From Tunturibacter gelidoferens (GTDB taxonomy: Bacteria > Acidobacteriota > Terriglobia > Terriglobales > Acidobacteriaceae), in NCBI RefSeq assembly GCF_040358255.1, contig NZ_CP132938.1, forward strand, positions 248,001-312,000: a DNA stretch of 64,000 bases. Direction: 5' to 3'. Each line of letters starts with the position of its first letter. The stretch's first letter is position 1. The translations under genes were made by a program, and so were the position numbers. This document shows, piece after piece, positions 1 to 11,001 of the stretch. Under the pieces are notes generated by a model. That model worked only from the letters and a program-made list of their open reading frames with translations, had not been told where the DNA came from and made no database searches.

Positions 1-13
1 CGGGCAGACAAAA

Positions 14-103
14 TGGCGGAAGAGGAGGGATTCGAACCCCCGATACCCTTTCAGGTACGCCAGTTTTCAAGACTGGAGCCATCAACCACTCGGCCACTCT
101 TCC
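14..103 (-). tRNA. tRNA-Ser(TGA)
   Basis: Read on the minus strand this folds as a class II tRNA. The 7-bp acceptor stem GGAAGAG pairs with CTCTTCC, the anticodon loop CTTGAAA sits between CCAGT and ACTGG and gives anticodon TGA (serine), a long variable arm follows, then the T arm GGGGGTTCGAATCCC. The 3' CCA is encoded. Confidence 0.96.
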
Positions 104-201
104 CTGTCTGAAGTTTAGTACGCTGCTGCCTATTGCGCAAAAAACGTTGGCCGCCTCCGCCCCAACACGTTGTAACCAAAGGGCGGATTCATCTGCGATC
201 T

Positions 202-1938
202 ATGGAATCTATACTCGTTGATAGCCGCGGACAATGCATGAAGCATAGCGTAGTACAAGAAAGTGACAGCCGACACTTGCCGAACCCAATCTACGATCAT
301 GAACCGGAATCGTCCTCGTCCTTGACTCATGATGGCTCGTCGCATAAAGAGTCAGAGGCCAGGTCTGTATTGTCGGAGCGCGCGCTTGTGTGGCTACTGG
401 GGATTTATGGCGCAATTGGGTTGAGTCTTCTGGCGATTGTGCCAAAGTATTTTCTTCCCGCAGAAGATGCAATGATCTTATTTGCCTACAGCAGAAACCT
501 CGTAGTGCATGGGGCTATTATTTTTTTTGCAGGCGGACCCCGCGTAGAGGGCGCGACGGATTTTGCGTGGATGGCGCTGGTGGCCGGGGCGATGCGTGTT
601 GGCCTCGATCCGTCCTGGTTCTCAGCGATGGTCAATGTGGGATCGCTGTTGGGGCTGGCGTTTGCGTTGCTGCGGCTTGCGCGGGTTCACATCTCAACGC
701 TTCGTTTGCTCGCTATCGCGGGATCGGCTGCGCTGTTTCCGCAGATCTTTGCCGCGGCATCAGGGTTCGCAGTTCTTCCGGATGCACTGCTGCTTGCGAC
801 GGTAACTCTGCTTGTGATCGAAAAACGTGTGGTCCGGGCCTCGCTTACCGCGCTTGGGCTCTGTCTCTTCAGGCCCGATGGTGTGGTGTTTGTGCTGCCT
901 CTGCTGACTTATGCGATGGTCTCTTCGGAGGACAGGAGGGGTACGCTGGGGAGGGTGGCGGCATTTTTTCTGTTGCCGGGGCTGGTGTATTTCACCTGGA
1001 GAGTGCATTACTTCGGTGAACTTTTTCCGCTGCCGTTCCTGGTCAAGTCGGATGCTCGGCGCGTGCTAGGGCTGGTGGTCGCTCATTCGCTGCAGGAGAG
1101 TTTCAAGTATTTGCTGTTCGACGCAGCGGTGCTGATACCAATGGTTTTGCTTCGCGGATTGCAACCGCGGTTTCTGTTTGTGAGTTTGATCGCGGCGCCT
1201 ACGGCGTTCTACTGGATGATGCGTCTCGATCAGAATATCGGCGACCGCTTCTTCTATTATCTGCCGCTAGCTGCGGCTGTTCTGCTGGCGGTCAACTGGA
1301 AGCAGACGCCACTCTCGTCGCGTAGGGCTGTGTTGCGTATCAGCTTCGGGGCTTGGCTCCTTTTGATTGCGATGCCGTTCTATCGCGAGCTTCGTACCTT
1401 TCGAGATATGCAATTCAACGAGGCGAAGGACATTGCGCAGGAACTGAGTGCGATGCAGGAACACGCCACCATGATCACAACGGAGACTGGCTTTCTGCCC
1501 TATTATTCCGGGTGGACGACATACGATCCGTGGGGTTTGAACACTCCGGAGTTCGCCCATCGCTTTATACAACCTACGGATGTGGAGCGTCTGCATGCGG
1601 ATGTGATCGTTGTCCATCCCGATCAGCCGGAGAGATGCCTGATCCAACCCGGATGGCAGATGCAGTACGGAAGTAGGACGTGGCCAAATCTGACTCGGAA
1701 CCTGGTAATTGGCGCGGACCCATCGCGGTATGAATTGTGGCTGGTCTCATACGGCTCGGAGTTCTATCGGCTGCGGAAAGGTTGGCGTTACGGTGAGGGC
1801 GATCGCGAGTGCTGGTTTTTGCTGAGGGATTCACCGCGCTACTCCGGCATCGCGGAGGCGCTTGCCCGACACAATGGCGTTGGTCCGCCGGAGTCGATTG
1901 GTCTCGAGCAGGAGCACGGGCTGCGCGCTGCCCGGTAA
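202..1938 (+). CDS. GT-C type membrane glycosyltransferase-like protein
   Basis: Multi-pass membrane protein of about 580 residues. After a polar N-terminal tail of roughly 55 residues comes a first membrane segment, then an acidic pair followed by an 'ILFAYSRNLV' stretch and 'RVEGATDFAW'. That arrangement resembles the GT-C arabinosyl/mannosyltransferase-like family, in which an acidic residue and the 'RVEGYTNFLW'-type motif form the active site on the outer membrane face. Several further hydrophobic helices and a soluble C-terminal domain follow. Donor would be a polyprenyl-phosphate sugar (family knowledge); the acceptor is unknown. The start is unclear: an in-frame TTG at 133 and ATGs at 202 and 238 all lack a strong ribosome site; 202 is chosen. 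It stands alone, facing away from tRNA-Ser. Confidence 0.6.
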   Translation: MESILVDSRGQCMKHSVVQESDSRHLPNPIYDHEPESSSSLTHDGSSHKESEARSVLSERALVWLLGIYGAIGLSLLAIVPKYFLPAEDAMILFAYSRNLVVHGAIIFFAGGPRVEGATDFAWMALVAGAMRVGLDPSWFSAMVNVGSLLGLAFALLRLARVHISTLRLLAIAGSAALFPQIFAAASGFAVLPDALLLATVTLLVIEKRVVRASLTALGLCLFRPDGVVFVLPLLTYAMVSSEDRRGTLGRVAAFFLLPGLVYFTWRVHYFGELFPLPFLVKSDARRVLGLVVAHSLQESFKYLLFDAAVLIPMVLLRGLQPRFLFVSLIAAPTAFYWMMRLDQNIGDRFFYYLPLAAAVLLAVNWKQTPLSSRRAVLRISFGAWLLLIAMPFYRELRTFRDMQFNEAKDIAQELSAMQEHATMITTETGFLPYYSGWTTYDPWGLNTPEFAHRFIQPTDVERLHADVIVVHPDQPERCLIQPGWQMQYGSRTWPNLTRNLVIGADPSRYELWLVSYGSEFYRLRKGWRYGEGDRECWFLLRDSPRYSGIAEALARHNGVGPPESIGLEQEHGLRAAR

Positions 1939-1948
1939 TTGCTGCTAC

Positions 1949-1970
1949 GAGAGCGAGCGTGCTCTCTTTT
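1949..1970 (+). terminator. Rho-independent terminator
   Basis: GAGAGC and GCTCTC pair across a 6-nt loop and are followed by four T residues, 10 bp after the stop of the preceding plus-strand gene. The stem is short, so strength is uncertain. Confidence 0.45.
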
Positions 1971-2053
1971 GGCACCGACCGCAATACGCCGAAGGGGACG
2001 CATTGCTGGGCTGAAGCTGCGCTCTCACAACTAGCACGAGGAAAACACCCGAT

Positions 2054-2704
2054 TCACGATCGGCGCCGTGTGAAGGCGCTCCAATGAAAGGCCAGATCCG
2101 GAATCAGGATGGCCATGAAGGTGATCATGATTATCTCGATAGCAAATCCCGCTTCGCTGTGACGATTCCATGCTGGGAGAGGCTGTAAGACACGGGTACC
2201 AACAAAGGTGAAGGTTACAGCATAGGAACGGACCATCCAATCGCGATGCTGGTGAAAGTGCCGGTTGCGAGCCGTCAGAAAAGCAGCCCCCGTCGCGATG
2301 ACCCAGGTTCCTGCCTGGACGATATTCGCAACAACGAAGTGGATCGCGCGGGAATCGTGGCGGTGGTGGGATAGGATAACGGCAAGCGGAGCCGCGATAA
2401 AGACCGAGCAGACGTAGACTCGGCCGAGGGCTCGATGAAATTTTGGGTTACCCCGCCGTACCCGGCTCGAAAACTGAAGCGGACCAACTAGCAACGCGGT
2501 GATTCCCGCTAAAACGTGTGGGATGATCAGGAAGGGGATCGAGCCTAGATAAGCCCGCTCCTTTACCTGACGCAGAAGCGGTACCTCGCTGTAAAGAAGG
2601 ACCGATATTGTCATCCCACCCATCGCAACCCAGAGAAGAGCTTTGAGCTTTCGGCGCAACGCAGGTGGGGTAGGCGTTGATGTTTCTGTTGTCATCAAAT
2701 TCAC
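2054..2704 (-). CDS. DUF2306 family membrane protein
   Basis: 216-residue integral membrane protein with about six hydrophobic segments. Features typical of the DUF2306 (YozB-like) family are visible: 'PHVLAGITALLVGPLQF' in the second helix, 'FHRALGRVYV' after it, and the 'HQHRDWMVRSYAVTF' histidine/arginine-rich loop before the fifth helix. The conserved histidines could bind haem or metal, but no function is established for the family. Start could be GTG at 2704 or ATG at 2695. It lies convergent with the upstream glycosyltransferase-like gene and upstream of nothing obvious, so context gives no role. Confidence 0.8.
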   Translation of the reverse strand: MNLMTTETSTPTPPALRRKLKALLWVAMGGMTISVLLYSEVPLLRQVKERAYLGSIPFLIIPHVLAGITALLVGPLQFSSRVRRGNPKFHRALGRVYVCSVFIAAPLAVILSHHRHDSRAIHFVVANIVQAGTWVIATGAAFLTARNRHFHQHRDWMVRSYAVTFTFVGTRVLQPLPAWNRHSEAGFAIEIIMITFMAILIPDLAFHWSAFTRRRS

Positions 2705-2783
2705 GGGGATAACTCTTTTGTGAATAAGTAGTCAGCCAAAGGTTTTAAGCTCATGGTTCGCATCAGGTGACTCGAACACCGTC

Positions 2784-4013
2784 TTAGCGAGTAGGTTTAG
2801 CAATTCGTGTGTAACTCTGCTCCAACATCGTTGACGCTGCCATGCCCGAAGCGCCCCCTACTCCGGCACCCGATACCTTATGACTGTGCCATCCGGACGT
2901 TCGAGTATCTGACAACTTGAACGAATCCTTTTTTCGACCGAGAATGCCAGATATAGACTCGCTCGTTTGTTGCTTGCCTATATAAAAGAAACAATTTTTT
3001 GTCATCCGATCGATATGTTTCAGATACTCATCCATCGCGCCTGGCGATATGTCCGACATTGCATGGGAGCTAAAAGTAATGTCAACACTTTCTGCTGGCA
3101 TGTTTTCTAAGTCGAACATGGGCAATAGCACCGCGTCCGCCTGAGTGATCGCTTTCTTTGTCAGCTTGTCCTCGCCATAAAGCAGAAACTTCAACTTTGG
3201 AAAAGCTTTGATCAGGTAGTACGAGATTAACGCAATGCTCTCCGGAACATCGAAATCAACGTAAGTTAGGTTCGCCCGGTCGCGCAGCAGATAGTAAGCC
3301 ATCCCACCAAACCCACCTCCTATTTCGGCAATGGTGCCAGACTCTGGGGCTAGCATGCTGTCGATCCTATGCGCACAGTAATGTGCATACTCCGCACCTA
3401 CATTTATGTGTGTCCCGTGGATTAGCACGCCAAATGGATTTCCTATACCTGGACCTGCCAGGTGATGCAATGTGAAGCGGCCATCTGTCTGCGCATTCCA
3501 ATAGTCAAATCGGTATAGAACGTGACTTAGATAAAATTTCCTATAGACATCTTTGATATTCCCGCCGAAATATGCCTTCGACATACCAAAAGGTGCTCCT
3601 AGCAAACCCGCTGAACAAGGATTACGGAAAAAATTCTGGTACATTCCTCGGAGCGTGCTAGTGTCGTTGGTGAGCAGCGCCTGGATTACAGGTCCCAGAT
3701 TTCTGTGTCGTACCTGCTTCCACCATTCCGTAGCCTGGTATGCGCTTGGCGCAAACTTCTGCTGCTTTACGGCTCTGATGTATGCCGTGCATATTCTTTC
3801 CAGCAACGCATCATCATCGCTTGAATCATCGATGCGGGATTTGAACCCCTCCGTCACATTTTGGAGATCGTAGCGATCATCGTCCTTAAAACGATGGGCG
3901 CCGTGATTTGCGAACCTCCACATGCTTAGGCGTGCCCCGAGTAGACTCTTCGCAGCAGTCGCCGTCTGAAAAGGATGGCGCAGGTGTTTGAGCTTTAGCA
4001 TATATCCTTTCAT
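2784..4013 (-). CDS. Putative sugar O-methyltransferase
   Basis: 409 residues without membrane segments. The central region has a Rossmann-type SAM-binding signature, 'IAEIGGGFGGMAYYL' followed by 'LTYVDFDVPESI', and a later 'DITFSSHAMSDI' strand-helix element. Overall pattern matches the family annotated as putative sugar O-methyltransferases found in polysaccharide and lipopolysaccharide loci. Expected reaction: transfer of a methyl group from S-adenosylmethionine to a sugar hydroxyl. Neighbours are an outer-membrane-like protein and an MsbA-type exporter, which fits a surface glycan role but does not prove it. The N-terminal 30 residues are basic. AT content is a little higher than in flanking genes. 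Confidence 0.7.
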   Translation of the reverse strand: MKGYMLKLKHLRHPFQTATAAKSLLGARLSMWRFANHGAHRFKDDDRYDLQNVTEGFKSRIDDSSDDDALLERICTAYIRAVKQQKFAPSAYQATEWWKQVRHRNLGPVIQALLTNDTSTLRGMYQNFFRNPCSAGLLGAPFGMSKAYFGGNIKDVYRKFYLSHVLYRFDYWNAQTDGRFTLHHLAGPGIGNPFGVLIHGTHINVGAEYAHYCAHRIDSMLAPESGTIAEIGGGFGGMAYYLLRDRANLTYVDFDVPESIALISYYLIKAFPKLKFLLYGEDKLTKKAITQADAVLLPMFDLENMPAESVDITFSSHAMSDISPGAMDEYLKHIDRMTKNCFFYIGKQQTSESISGILGRKKDSFKLSDTRTSGWHSHKVSGAGVGGASGMAASTMLEQSYTRIAKPTR

Positions 4014-4036
4014 TCAAGCGCTTGCAGAGTTTTAGG

Positions 4037-4336
4037 TTACGGGTTCAGAAAACGCAAGATAGCCTTTTCATCATCACTACTCAGTCCCGCGCGCACGCGC
4101 ATGTGTTTTGTAACTGTCCCAGAAATCCGAGGCGAAAAGCCTTGTGGAGCGTTGTGGCAACGCGAACAGTTTTGCTCAAACACCTGCTGTCCGTCTCGTT
4201 GCTTTGCGCCATGCACCGCGTTGCCCTTTGTTTGTTGCTGAGCCTCGGCGGGTGCGTTAGTACTTTCCGCCTGCGAGAACGTCTGCACCGCAGATAACAA
4301 GAGAACACAGAAGGAAATTCGTATAAAAATGTTCAT
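4037..4336 (-). CDS. Small periplasmic c-type cytochrome
   Basis: 99 residues. A signal peptide covers about residues 1-24 (basic start, hydrophobic core, cleavage near 'FSQA'). The mature part holds one haem-c site, 'CSRCH', and a distal methionine candidate in 'KHMRVRAG', with the C-terminal helix 'SSDDEKAILRFLN' typical of mono-haem cytochromes. It should carry one covalently attached haem in the periplasm and shuttle electrons. Its ATG overlaps the stop region of the upstream beta-barrel-like gene by 4 bp, so the two are translationally coupled. The redox partner is not evident here. Confidence 0.75.
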   Translation of the reverse strand: MNIFIRISFCVLLLSAVQTFSQAESTNAPAEAQQQTKGNAVHGAKQRDGQQVFEQNCSRCHNAPQGFSPRISGTVTKHMRVRAGLSSDDEKAILRFLNP

Positions 4337-5394
4337 CGCAGCTTGCCTTTCCAGGCCGGAAATAAGAAACGATAGACAACGCCAGTCTCCCAGACATTGA
4401 CGTTTCCGGTCGAGGAGAACTGACGCGAGTAGCTTGTGTTGACCCTCACCTCGTGCGGCAGATAGTAATCGAGTCCAAAATCGCTTCTCTGCGTATCGGC
4501 GCTTGGCAGAAAGTCCGAAGCATCCGGACTCTTTCGAAAGGTCTGCTGCAGCCGGAATATCGGTTCCAGTCGCCCGATCAAGCTGTCAGCGCCATGAATC
4601 TGAGACAACCGGTAGTCCGTCTCTATCCAATATCCTTGCGAGTGAGCCCCATGTGCATACTCAGAGCGGATCTTCAGAGGAATCCCTGCCAACTCCCACC
4701 AGAGATGCACTCCAAAGGAGTTTGATTCGGTACCCTCCAGCGTCCTCCCATAGGATGTTCCGATCTCGAGCCTTACCTTAGGGAAGTACGCATATATCTG
4801 TCCGCCCGTTGAACGCAACGACTGAAATTGTTTATTCGTGCTGCCTGCCGAAAAGTAAGCTGCGTAACTGATTGAGACCGTTTCCGTCGAGTGCGCGTTA
4901 CCTCTTAACATGCCGCCCGTTCCACTACCACTTCCCATGGTGCCGATACCGTATATCAAAGGAGCATCCTGCAGGTTACTGATCCAGATCGGTGAAAGCC
5001 GCTCGTTGTAGGTGCCAAACGGTGTAAGGAAGTAGCCGCCTACCACTGTGAGGTGCGGCGTGGCGATGTAGTCAGCCTGAAGATACGACAATCCTAGAAA
5101 CCCCGAATGGCTATACCCTTGGCCGTTCCCTTTCGGGGAAAAAGTCTCGAGAACATTGGCACGCGATTCAACCAGCAGATGTTGACCGATCGGAGCCTCC
5201 AGCACTGGGACCGCGATTGTCTGGTAAGACGTAGTACCGCCATTAGTGTTTGTAAGTAAGCCTAACCCTCCCGAGAGGAGAGGAGTGTCCTGAGCAGCGA
5301 GAACTGGCAAGTAGCACAGCATCCAGACGAAAAACAGCACGTTGCCGACTCGTCGGAGAAGTGCGCGATCTCTCAAACTAAATAAAGTACACAT
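4333..5394 (-). CDS. Outer-membrane beta-barrel-like protein
   Basis: 353 residues with a hydrophobic segment at about 20-35 that reads as a signal peptide. The rest consists of alternating aromatic/polar strands rich in Gly, Ser, Tyr and Thr ('YLQADYIATPHLTVVGGYFLTPFGTYNERL', split by turns), ending in a strand 'WETGVVYRFLF'. This is the texture of a porin-like or meta-pathway barrel. I do not recognise a named family. It is the first gene of a two-gene unit with the small cytochrome c that overlaps its end. A role in substrate entry or in housing an electron carrier is possible, but is inference only. Confidence 0.6.
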   Translation of the reverse strand: MCTLFSLRDRALLRRVGNVLFFVWMLCYLPVLAAQDTPLLSGGLGLLTNTNGGTTSYQTIAVPVLEAPIGQHLLVESRANVLETFSPKGNGQGYSHSGFLGLSYLQADYIATPHLTVVGGYFLTPFGTYNERLSPIWISNLQDAPLIYGIGTMGSGSGTGGMLRGNAHSTETVSISYAAYFSAGSTNKQFQSLRSTGGQIYAYFPKVRLEIGTSYGRTLEGTESNSFGVHLWWELAGIPLKIRSEYAHGAHSQGYWIETDYRLSQIHGADSLIGRLEPIFRLQQTFRKSPDASDFLPSADTQRSDFGLDYYLPHEVRVNTSYSRQFSSTGNVNVWETGVVYRFLFPAWKGKLR

Positions 5395-5538
5395 GCTGCT
5401 TTAACGCTATCGCGAGGCTCCAACGGGTGTGTCATTCGGTGGTCTGGAGTCTGTCATTAATTTGTCAGATCGTCACATCTTAAAACCAGATTACGCAAGG
5501 AATTACTCTGCCGCAGTGGCATGGAGACAAGCGTGATG

Positions 5539-7425
<1,887 letters not shown>

Positions 7426-7488
7426 GGATAGATGCCGGGGTTGGAGTTGAGTGCAGATAGGATTCTTAGTTCGAAATTGTCAATGTGA

Positions 7489-8481
7489 TCACCCAGGCAT
7501 TTGTGACTCAAGCTGGCTCAGGATTCTGGCATATCTCGATTGCATCTTTGGAGAAGCGGCCGTTTGGGCAAGCTGAATCAGTTCGTCTTTGGAAGGCTTT
7601 AACTTCAGGGACATATGCTTCCAGAAATACTTCAAATCATCTGAGCGCCAATTAGCGTACGTAGCTTCCCAGGATCTATTTGAGGATCCCGCGAATACCA
7701 GATTCGCGGGATCAACCGCTCGTTCGTAATCCTGAAATCTGCAATCCAATGAGATACGGAGTTGTTTAGAGACGTTCGGAGCGGCTGCGTGGACCGTTAG
7801 ACTGTGAAAAATTAGGACATCTCCTGCATTGATTTGTCCGCTGACCCAATCGCCTCCGCGCGCTGTCCCGTTTGGAATAATGCCTGTTTCGGGGTCAACC
7901 TTCTGAAGCCCAAAACGATGAGACCCTTCGAGAATCCGCAACGGCCCTAGTTCTAGTGGACAGTTGTGGAGTGGAATCCAGGCCGTAAAGCTTTCCGGAT
8001 CGCCCGCGATGGACTGATGGTCCTGATGTGCCTGAATCACGAGACGTTCACAGTTAGGAAAGATTAACCGGCCGATCGGCTTCGGGTGTATCAGGAGTCG
8101 TGAACCAATAAGCAGTTTCATCACCTCCCGGAGGGCCGGATGATGTGCGAGAGCGTGGAAAGATTCCAAGCCAAAGACTTGTTGATAGACAAGATTGAAC
8201 GATGAGTCAGACTCACCACATATGGCGCCGTTGTCAGCTACGCGCTCCACGAAACCATAACCAGGCATAAGCCAGCCAGCGACACCAACAATCAGCAGAA
8301 TCTCATTCAGCAGTTGATTCACGTCCTCGAAGGGCAGCAATCCCCTAACTAGCAAATAACCTTGTGAGGCTATTTCCTTCTTCAAAGAGCGCGACTGTAG
8401 ATCAGGAGCATAGATTTCACGAAACGGCTTCACGAGGTCATCCACTGTTCCCGACTCCTGCTGAATAAATGAGTTTCGCAA
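7489..8481 (-). CDS. Phytanoyl-CoA dioxygenase (PhyH) family protein
   Basis: 330-residue Fe(II)/2-oxoglutarate oxygenase. The double-stranded beta-helix core shows the first two iron ligands in 'QAHQDHQ' (His-x-Asp), then 'GSHRFGLQ', the distal histidine in 'FHSLTVHAAAPN' and the 2-oxoglutarate-binding arginine in 'LRISLDCRFQ'. The family hydroxylates small molecules, often in natural-product or lipid pathways. The gene is 63 bp upstream of the ABC exporter on the same strand and is probably co-transcribed with it, so the exporter may move the hydroxylated product. Substrate is unknown. Confidence 0.85.
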   Translation of the reverse strand: MRNSFIQQESGTVDDLVKPFREIYAPDLQSRSLKKEIASQGYLLVRGLLPFEDVNQLLNEILLIVGVAGWLMPGYGFVERVADNGAICGESDSSFNLVYQQVFGLESFHALAHHPALREVMKLLIGSRLLIHPKPIGRLIFPNCERLVIQAHQDHQSIAGDPESFTAWIPLHNCPLELGPLRILEGSHRFGLQKVDPETGIIPNGTARGGDWVSGQINAGDVLIFHSLTVHAAAPNVSKQLRISLDCRFQDYERAVDPANLVFAGSSNRSWEATYANWRSDDLKYFWKHMSLKLKPSKDELIQLAQTAASPKMQSRYARILSQLESQMPG

Positions 8482-8652
8482 GATTGCCTTTAGTCAAAGC
8501 TCTAGCACACGATCTACAGTCGAGCCGATATCGAAAGCAGGTCAACACGACTCAAGGGTATGCTAATAAATGAAGAGATGATGCGGCGAGATTGGCTCAG
8601 ATAGTTCTATCTCCGAGTTTGCACTCCTTGCATTTGCGCACAAAAAACAAAG

Positions 8653-8687
8653 ACAACAAAAATACTACTTGCTTAGTATTTTGTTGT
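8653..8687 (-). terminator. Terminator-like hairpin
   Basis: A 14-bp stem (ACAACAAAATACTA with its complement, one bulged base) around a 6-nt loop is followed, on the minus strand, by a T-rich tract. It lies about 100 bp past the stop of the GT87/PD40 gene. The AT-rich stem makes it a modest terminator; it could also act as an inverted-repeat binding site. Confidence 0.5.
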
Positions 8688-8784
8688 TGTCACCGGTTTG
8701 TCATTTGATTGTTTCTGCAGACGTGAATTAGGGTTAGTTTCAAGGAATGGACTGCCAATCGACGGAATAACATCAGCAAATCGT

Positions 8785-10902
8785 TCAGTAGATGATGCGC
8801 CGTCTGCAAAGAGCCGAAAACCAAAGAGCTCGTCCGCAATCGCTGGCATAGATCAAAGCTTGCGAGTCCGCGGCCCAAGCAGGTTCAGTGTTGTTGCACG
8901 CGGCATCGGTAAGTCTGTGAGTTTGGCCGTTGCTCAAATCGCGCAGCCATAAGTTCCAGTTTCCACCTTGCAATTCGCTATAAGCGAGCCACCGCCCGTT
9001 TGGTGAGATAGAAGGATATCTGACCTCGCCCATGCCGAGAGATCGTACGCTTCCGACTCGATCTGACACAAATAGTCCCGGGTGACCACCTCCCGACGTG
9101 GCTGAAAATACAATCTCGCCTCCGGGCAAGAACGACATTTCGAGCACATTGAATTCCGGCGGGGTAAGCGGACTGTCTCTGGCCACCGATTGACCCAGAG
9201 CGCGTATCCAAATGCGCGTTCGACCGTGTTCCTCGCGGAGAAACGCCAGCCACCGGCCATCAAAAGATGCTACTGGAGACTCGGCCTGCTGGATGCTTGT
9301 GCTCCCGCCTGATGCGGAGATGATTTTGGATTCGTGCCCAGTTTGTTCGACCCATTGGATACCGTTCGCGGCGGCTATTCCGAGTTCGTCATCGTGCCCT
9401 TTGCTGAAGTGGATGGCCCCGAAACGTTCAACTGCGGAACGGTAACCATCGTGTTGCATCCCCACAAACAGAAGCCCATCTTCTTCTGCCGTTGGATGAA
9501 CCGCCATAAAAACTCCTTTTGGAATAGGAATTCGTTGTTGATAATCGGCATAGAGTCCGCGCTGGTGACGAAGATTGAATACGATACTCAAGGTCAGGAT
9601 TGCGGCGAGCGCAAGCGCCCAGGCAAGACGGTCACGCTTCGTACTTTTGCTTGACTCTTGGCTGACCAGAACCGCATAGGCAAACGCGCAGAGGAGAACC
9701 ATTGCATACAGTCTTGGCACAGTCAGTACCGCAATCCATCCTGCTGCCCCGTTATTTGTTCCACCCACGAATCCCGCTACAGCATAAAGAGGCAAGAGAA
9801 TAGCGAGCCACCAGTTTTTCTTCTCCTCCCGGAGCACTCCCCATATCAAACATGCGGGCAAGATTAGGAGAGTGAAGAGATAGGATGCCGGTGACGTTGA
9901 AATCGCAAGGCTGGCTAGTAAGATCGCCGCCCACTCGAGATGGACACGACGCGGACAGGTTTCGTTGGGCGCAGCAAGGAGCAAGGCTGGCGCCATCAGC
10001 ATCATCTGCAATAGTGGATGCAAGCCTGCAAACAACCAAGGAGCATTAATTGCGGGATGTTGATTTAGCTGGGGCTCATAAATAAAAAGCTTGTGAAGGA
10101 GGGAAGAGAGAGACGCTGCCTGCAGGTTGTATGGATCCAGGCCTTCGCCACGGAGTGCTGAGGGTAGTACTTGGAAAAGATAAACGCGATGTAGCTCACA
10201 ACCAAAGGCATATATTGACGCGACTCCACTGCCCAAAGAGCCCAACACTCCACCCGCAAACGCTTTGAGATCCCTCTTCCTAAGAAAATAAAGCAAATAG
10301 AAGGCGGGAAAGACCTTCAGACCTGTCGCAAGTCCCACCACAATTCCGGCTAAAAATGGCTTCTGGCAGATATAAAGCCAACACGCCAGAGTTAATAAGA
10401 ACAGCAGCAAAACATAGTATTGCCCAAATAATAAATTCACACGCAGTGGGAAGCTTAAGACAGCCACGAGAGAAAGATGCTGCCAAGGATGCCGCGTCAT
10501 ACGTCTCAGAATCGATAGAGTCGCGACCAGAAGGCCGAGGTTAAAGATGAGCCAACAGCGCTTCGCAGTCAGGATGGGCAATGAAGTGAGCGGATAGATG
10601 AGGAGGGTCGAGAATGGTGTTATCGGAACCATACCGACCAGCCGTTGATCGATTTCACGATGATCTTTCTGACGTTGAAACCATAGCCACTCGTAGACTC
10701 GCGATGTATCGTATCCTTCGTGTACGAGACTAGCGGTCAAGTAGTAGTTGGGAAAGTCAGTGTTCAGCGTATGCCACGCTTTCGGTAAAGTGCGCAGAGC
10801 CATCTGCGTCGCCAGCAACGCTAACAATATCCATCCCCCAATACGAGACCATCGGAGTGGGGAGTGGAGATGATCAACTCTGGAGGCTACTGGATCTTCC
10901 AA
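8785..10902 (-). CDS. GT87-family mannosyltransferase fused to a PD40/TolB-like propeller
   Basis: 705 residues. The first ~430 form a polytopic membrane domain of the GT87/DUF2029 type: 'NTDFPNYYLTASL' after helix 1 supplies the acidic catalytic region, followed by 'TPFSTLLIYPL' and 'ATGLKVFPAFYLLYFL'. Residues ~450-705 are soluble and contain TolB/PD40-type repeats such as 'SFDGRWLAFLREEHG', 'SISPNGRWLAYSEL' and 'AWAADSQALIYAS', so a beta-propeller follows the membrane domain. GT87 enzymes use polyprenyl-phosphate mannose (family knowledge). The propeller may present the acceptor or bind cell-wall material. This fusion is uncommon in my experience. The protein ends in a basic tail. Confidence 0.7.
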   Translation of the reverse strand: MEDPVASRVDHLHSPLRWSRIGGWILLALLATQMALRTLPKAWHTLNTDFPNYYLTASLVHEGYDTSRVYEWLWFQRQKDHREIDQRLVGMVPITPFSTLLIYPLTSLPILTAKRCWLIFNLGLLVATLSILRRMTRHPWQHLSLVAVLSFPLRVNLLFGQYYVLLLFLLTLACWLYICQKPFLAGIVVGLATGLKVFPAFYLLYFLRKRDLKAFAGGVLGSLGSGVASIYAFGCELHRVYLFQVLPSALRGEGLDPYNLQAASLSSLLHKLFIYEPQLNQHPAINAPWLFAGLHPLLQMMLMAPALLLAAPNETCPRRVHLEWAAILLASLAISTSPASYLFTLLILPACLIWGVLREEKKNWWLAILLPLYAVAGFVGGTNNGAAGWIAVLTVPRLYAMVLLCAFAYAVLVSQESSKSTKRDRLAWALALAAILTLSIVFNLRHQRGLYADYQQRIPIPKGVFMAVHPTAEEDGLLFVGMQHDGYRSAVERFGAIHFSKGHDDELGIAAANGIQWVEQTGHESKIISASGGSTSIQQAESPVASFDGRWLAFLREEHGRTRIWIRALGQSVARDSPLTPPEFNVLEMSFLPGGEIVFSATSGGGHPGLFVSDRVGSVRSLGMGEVRYPSISPNGRWLAYSELQGGNWNLWLRDLSNGQTHRLTDAACNNTEPAWAADSQALIYASDCGRALWFSALCRRRIIY

Positions 10903-11001
10903 TCGGTGTTCTCCGTCTGTTTTAGCAAAAGATCGAGTCGTTCGGAGTTTGTGACCACCTCCAATGGTTCTTGCAATAGCCTGGCGGCTTGCGCTTCACA
11001 C

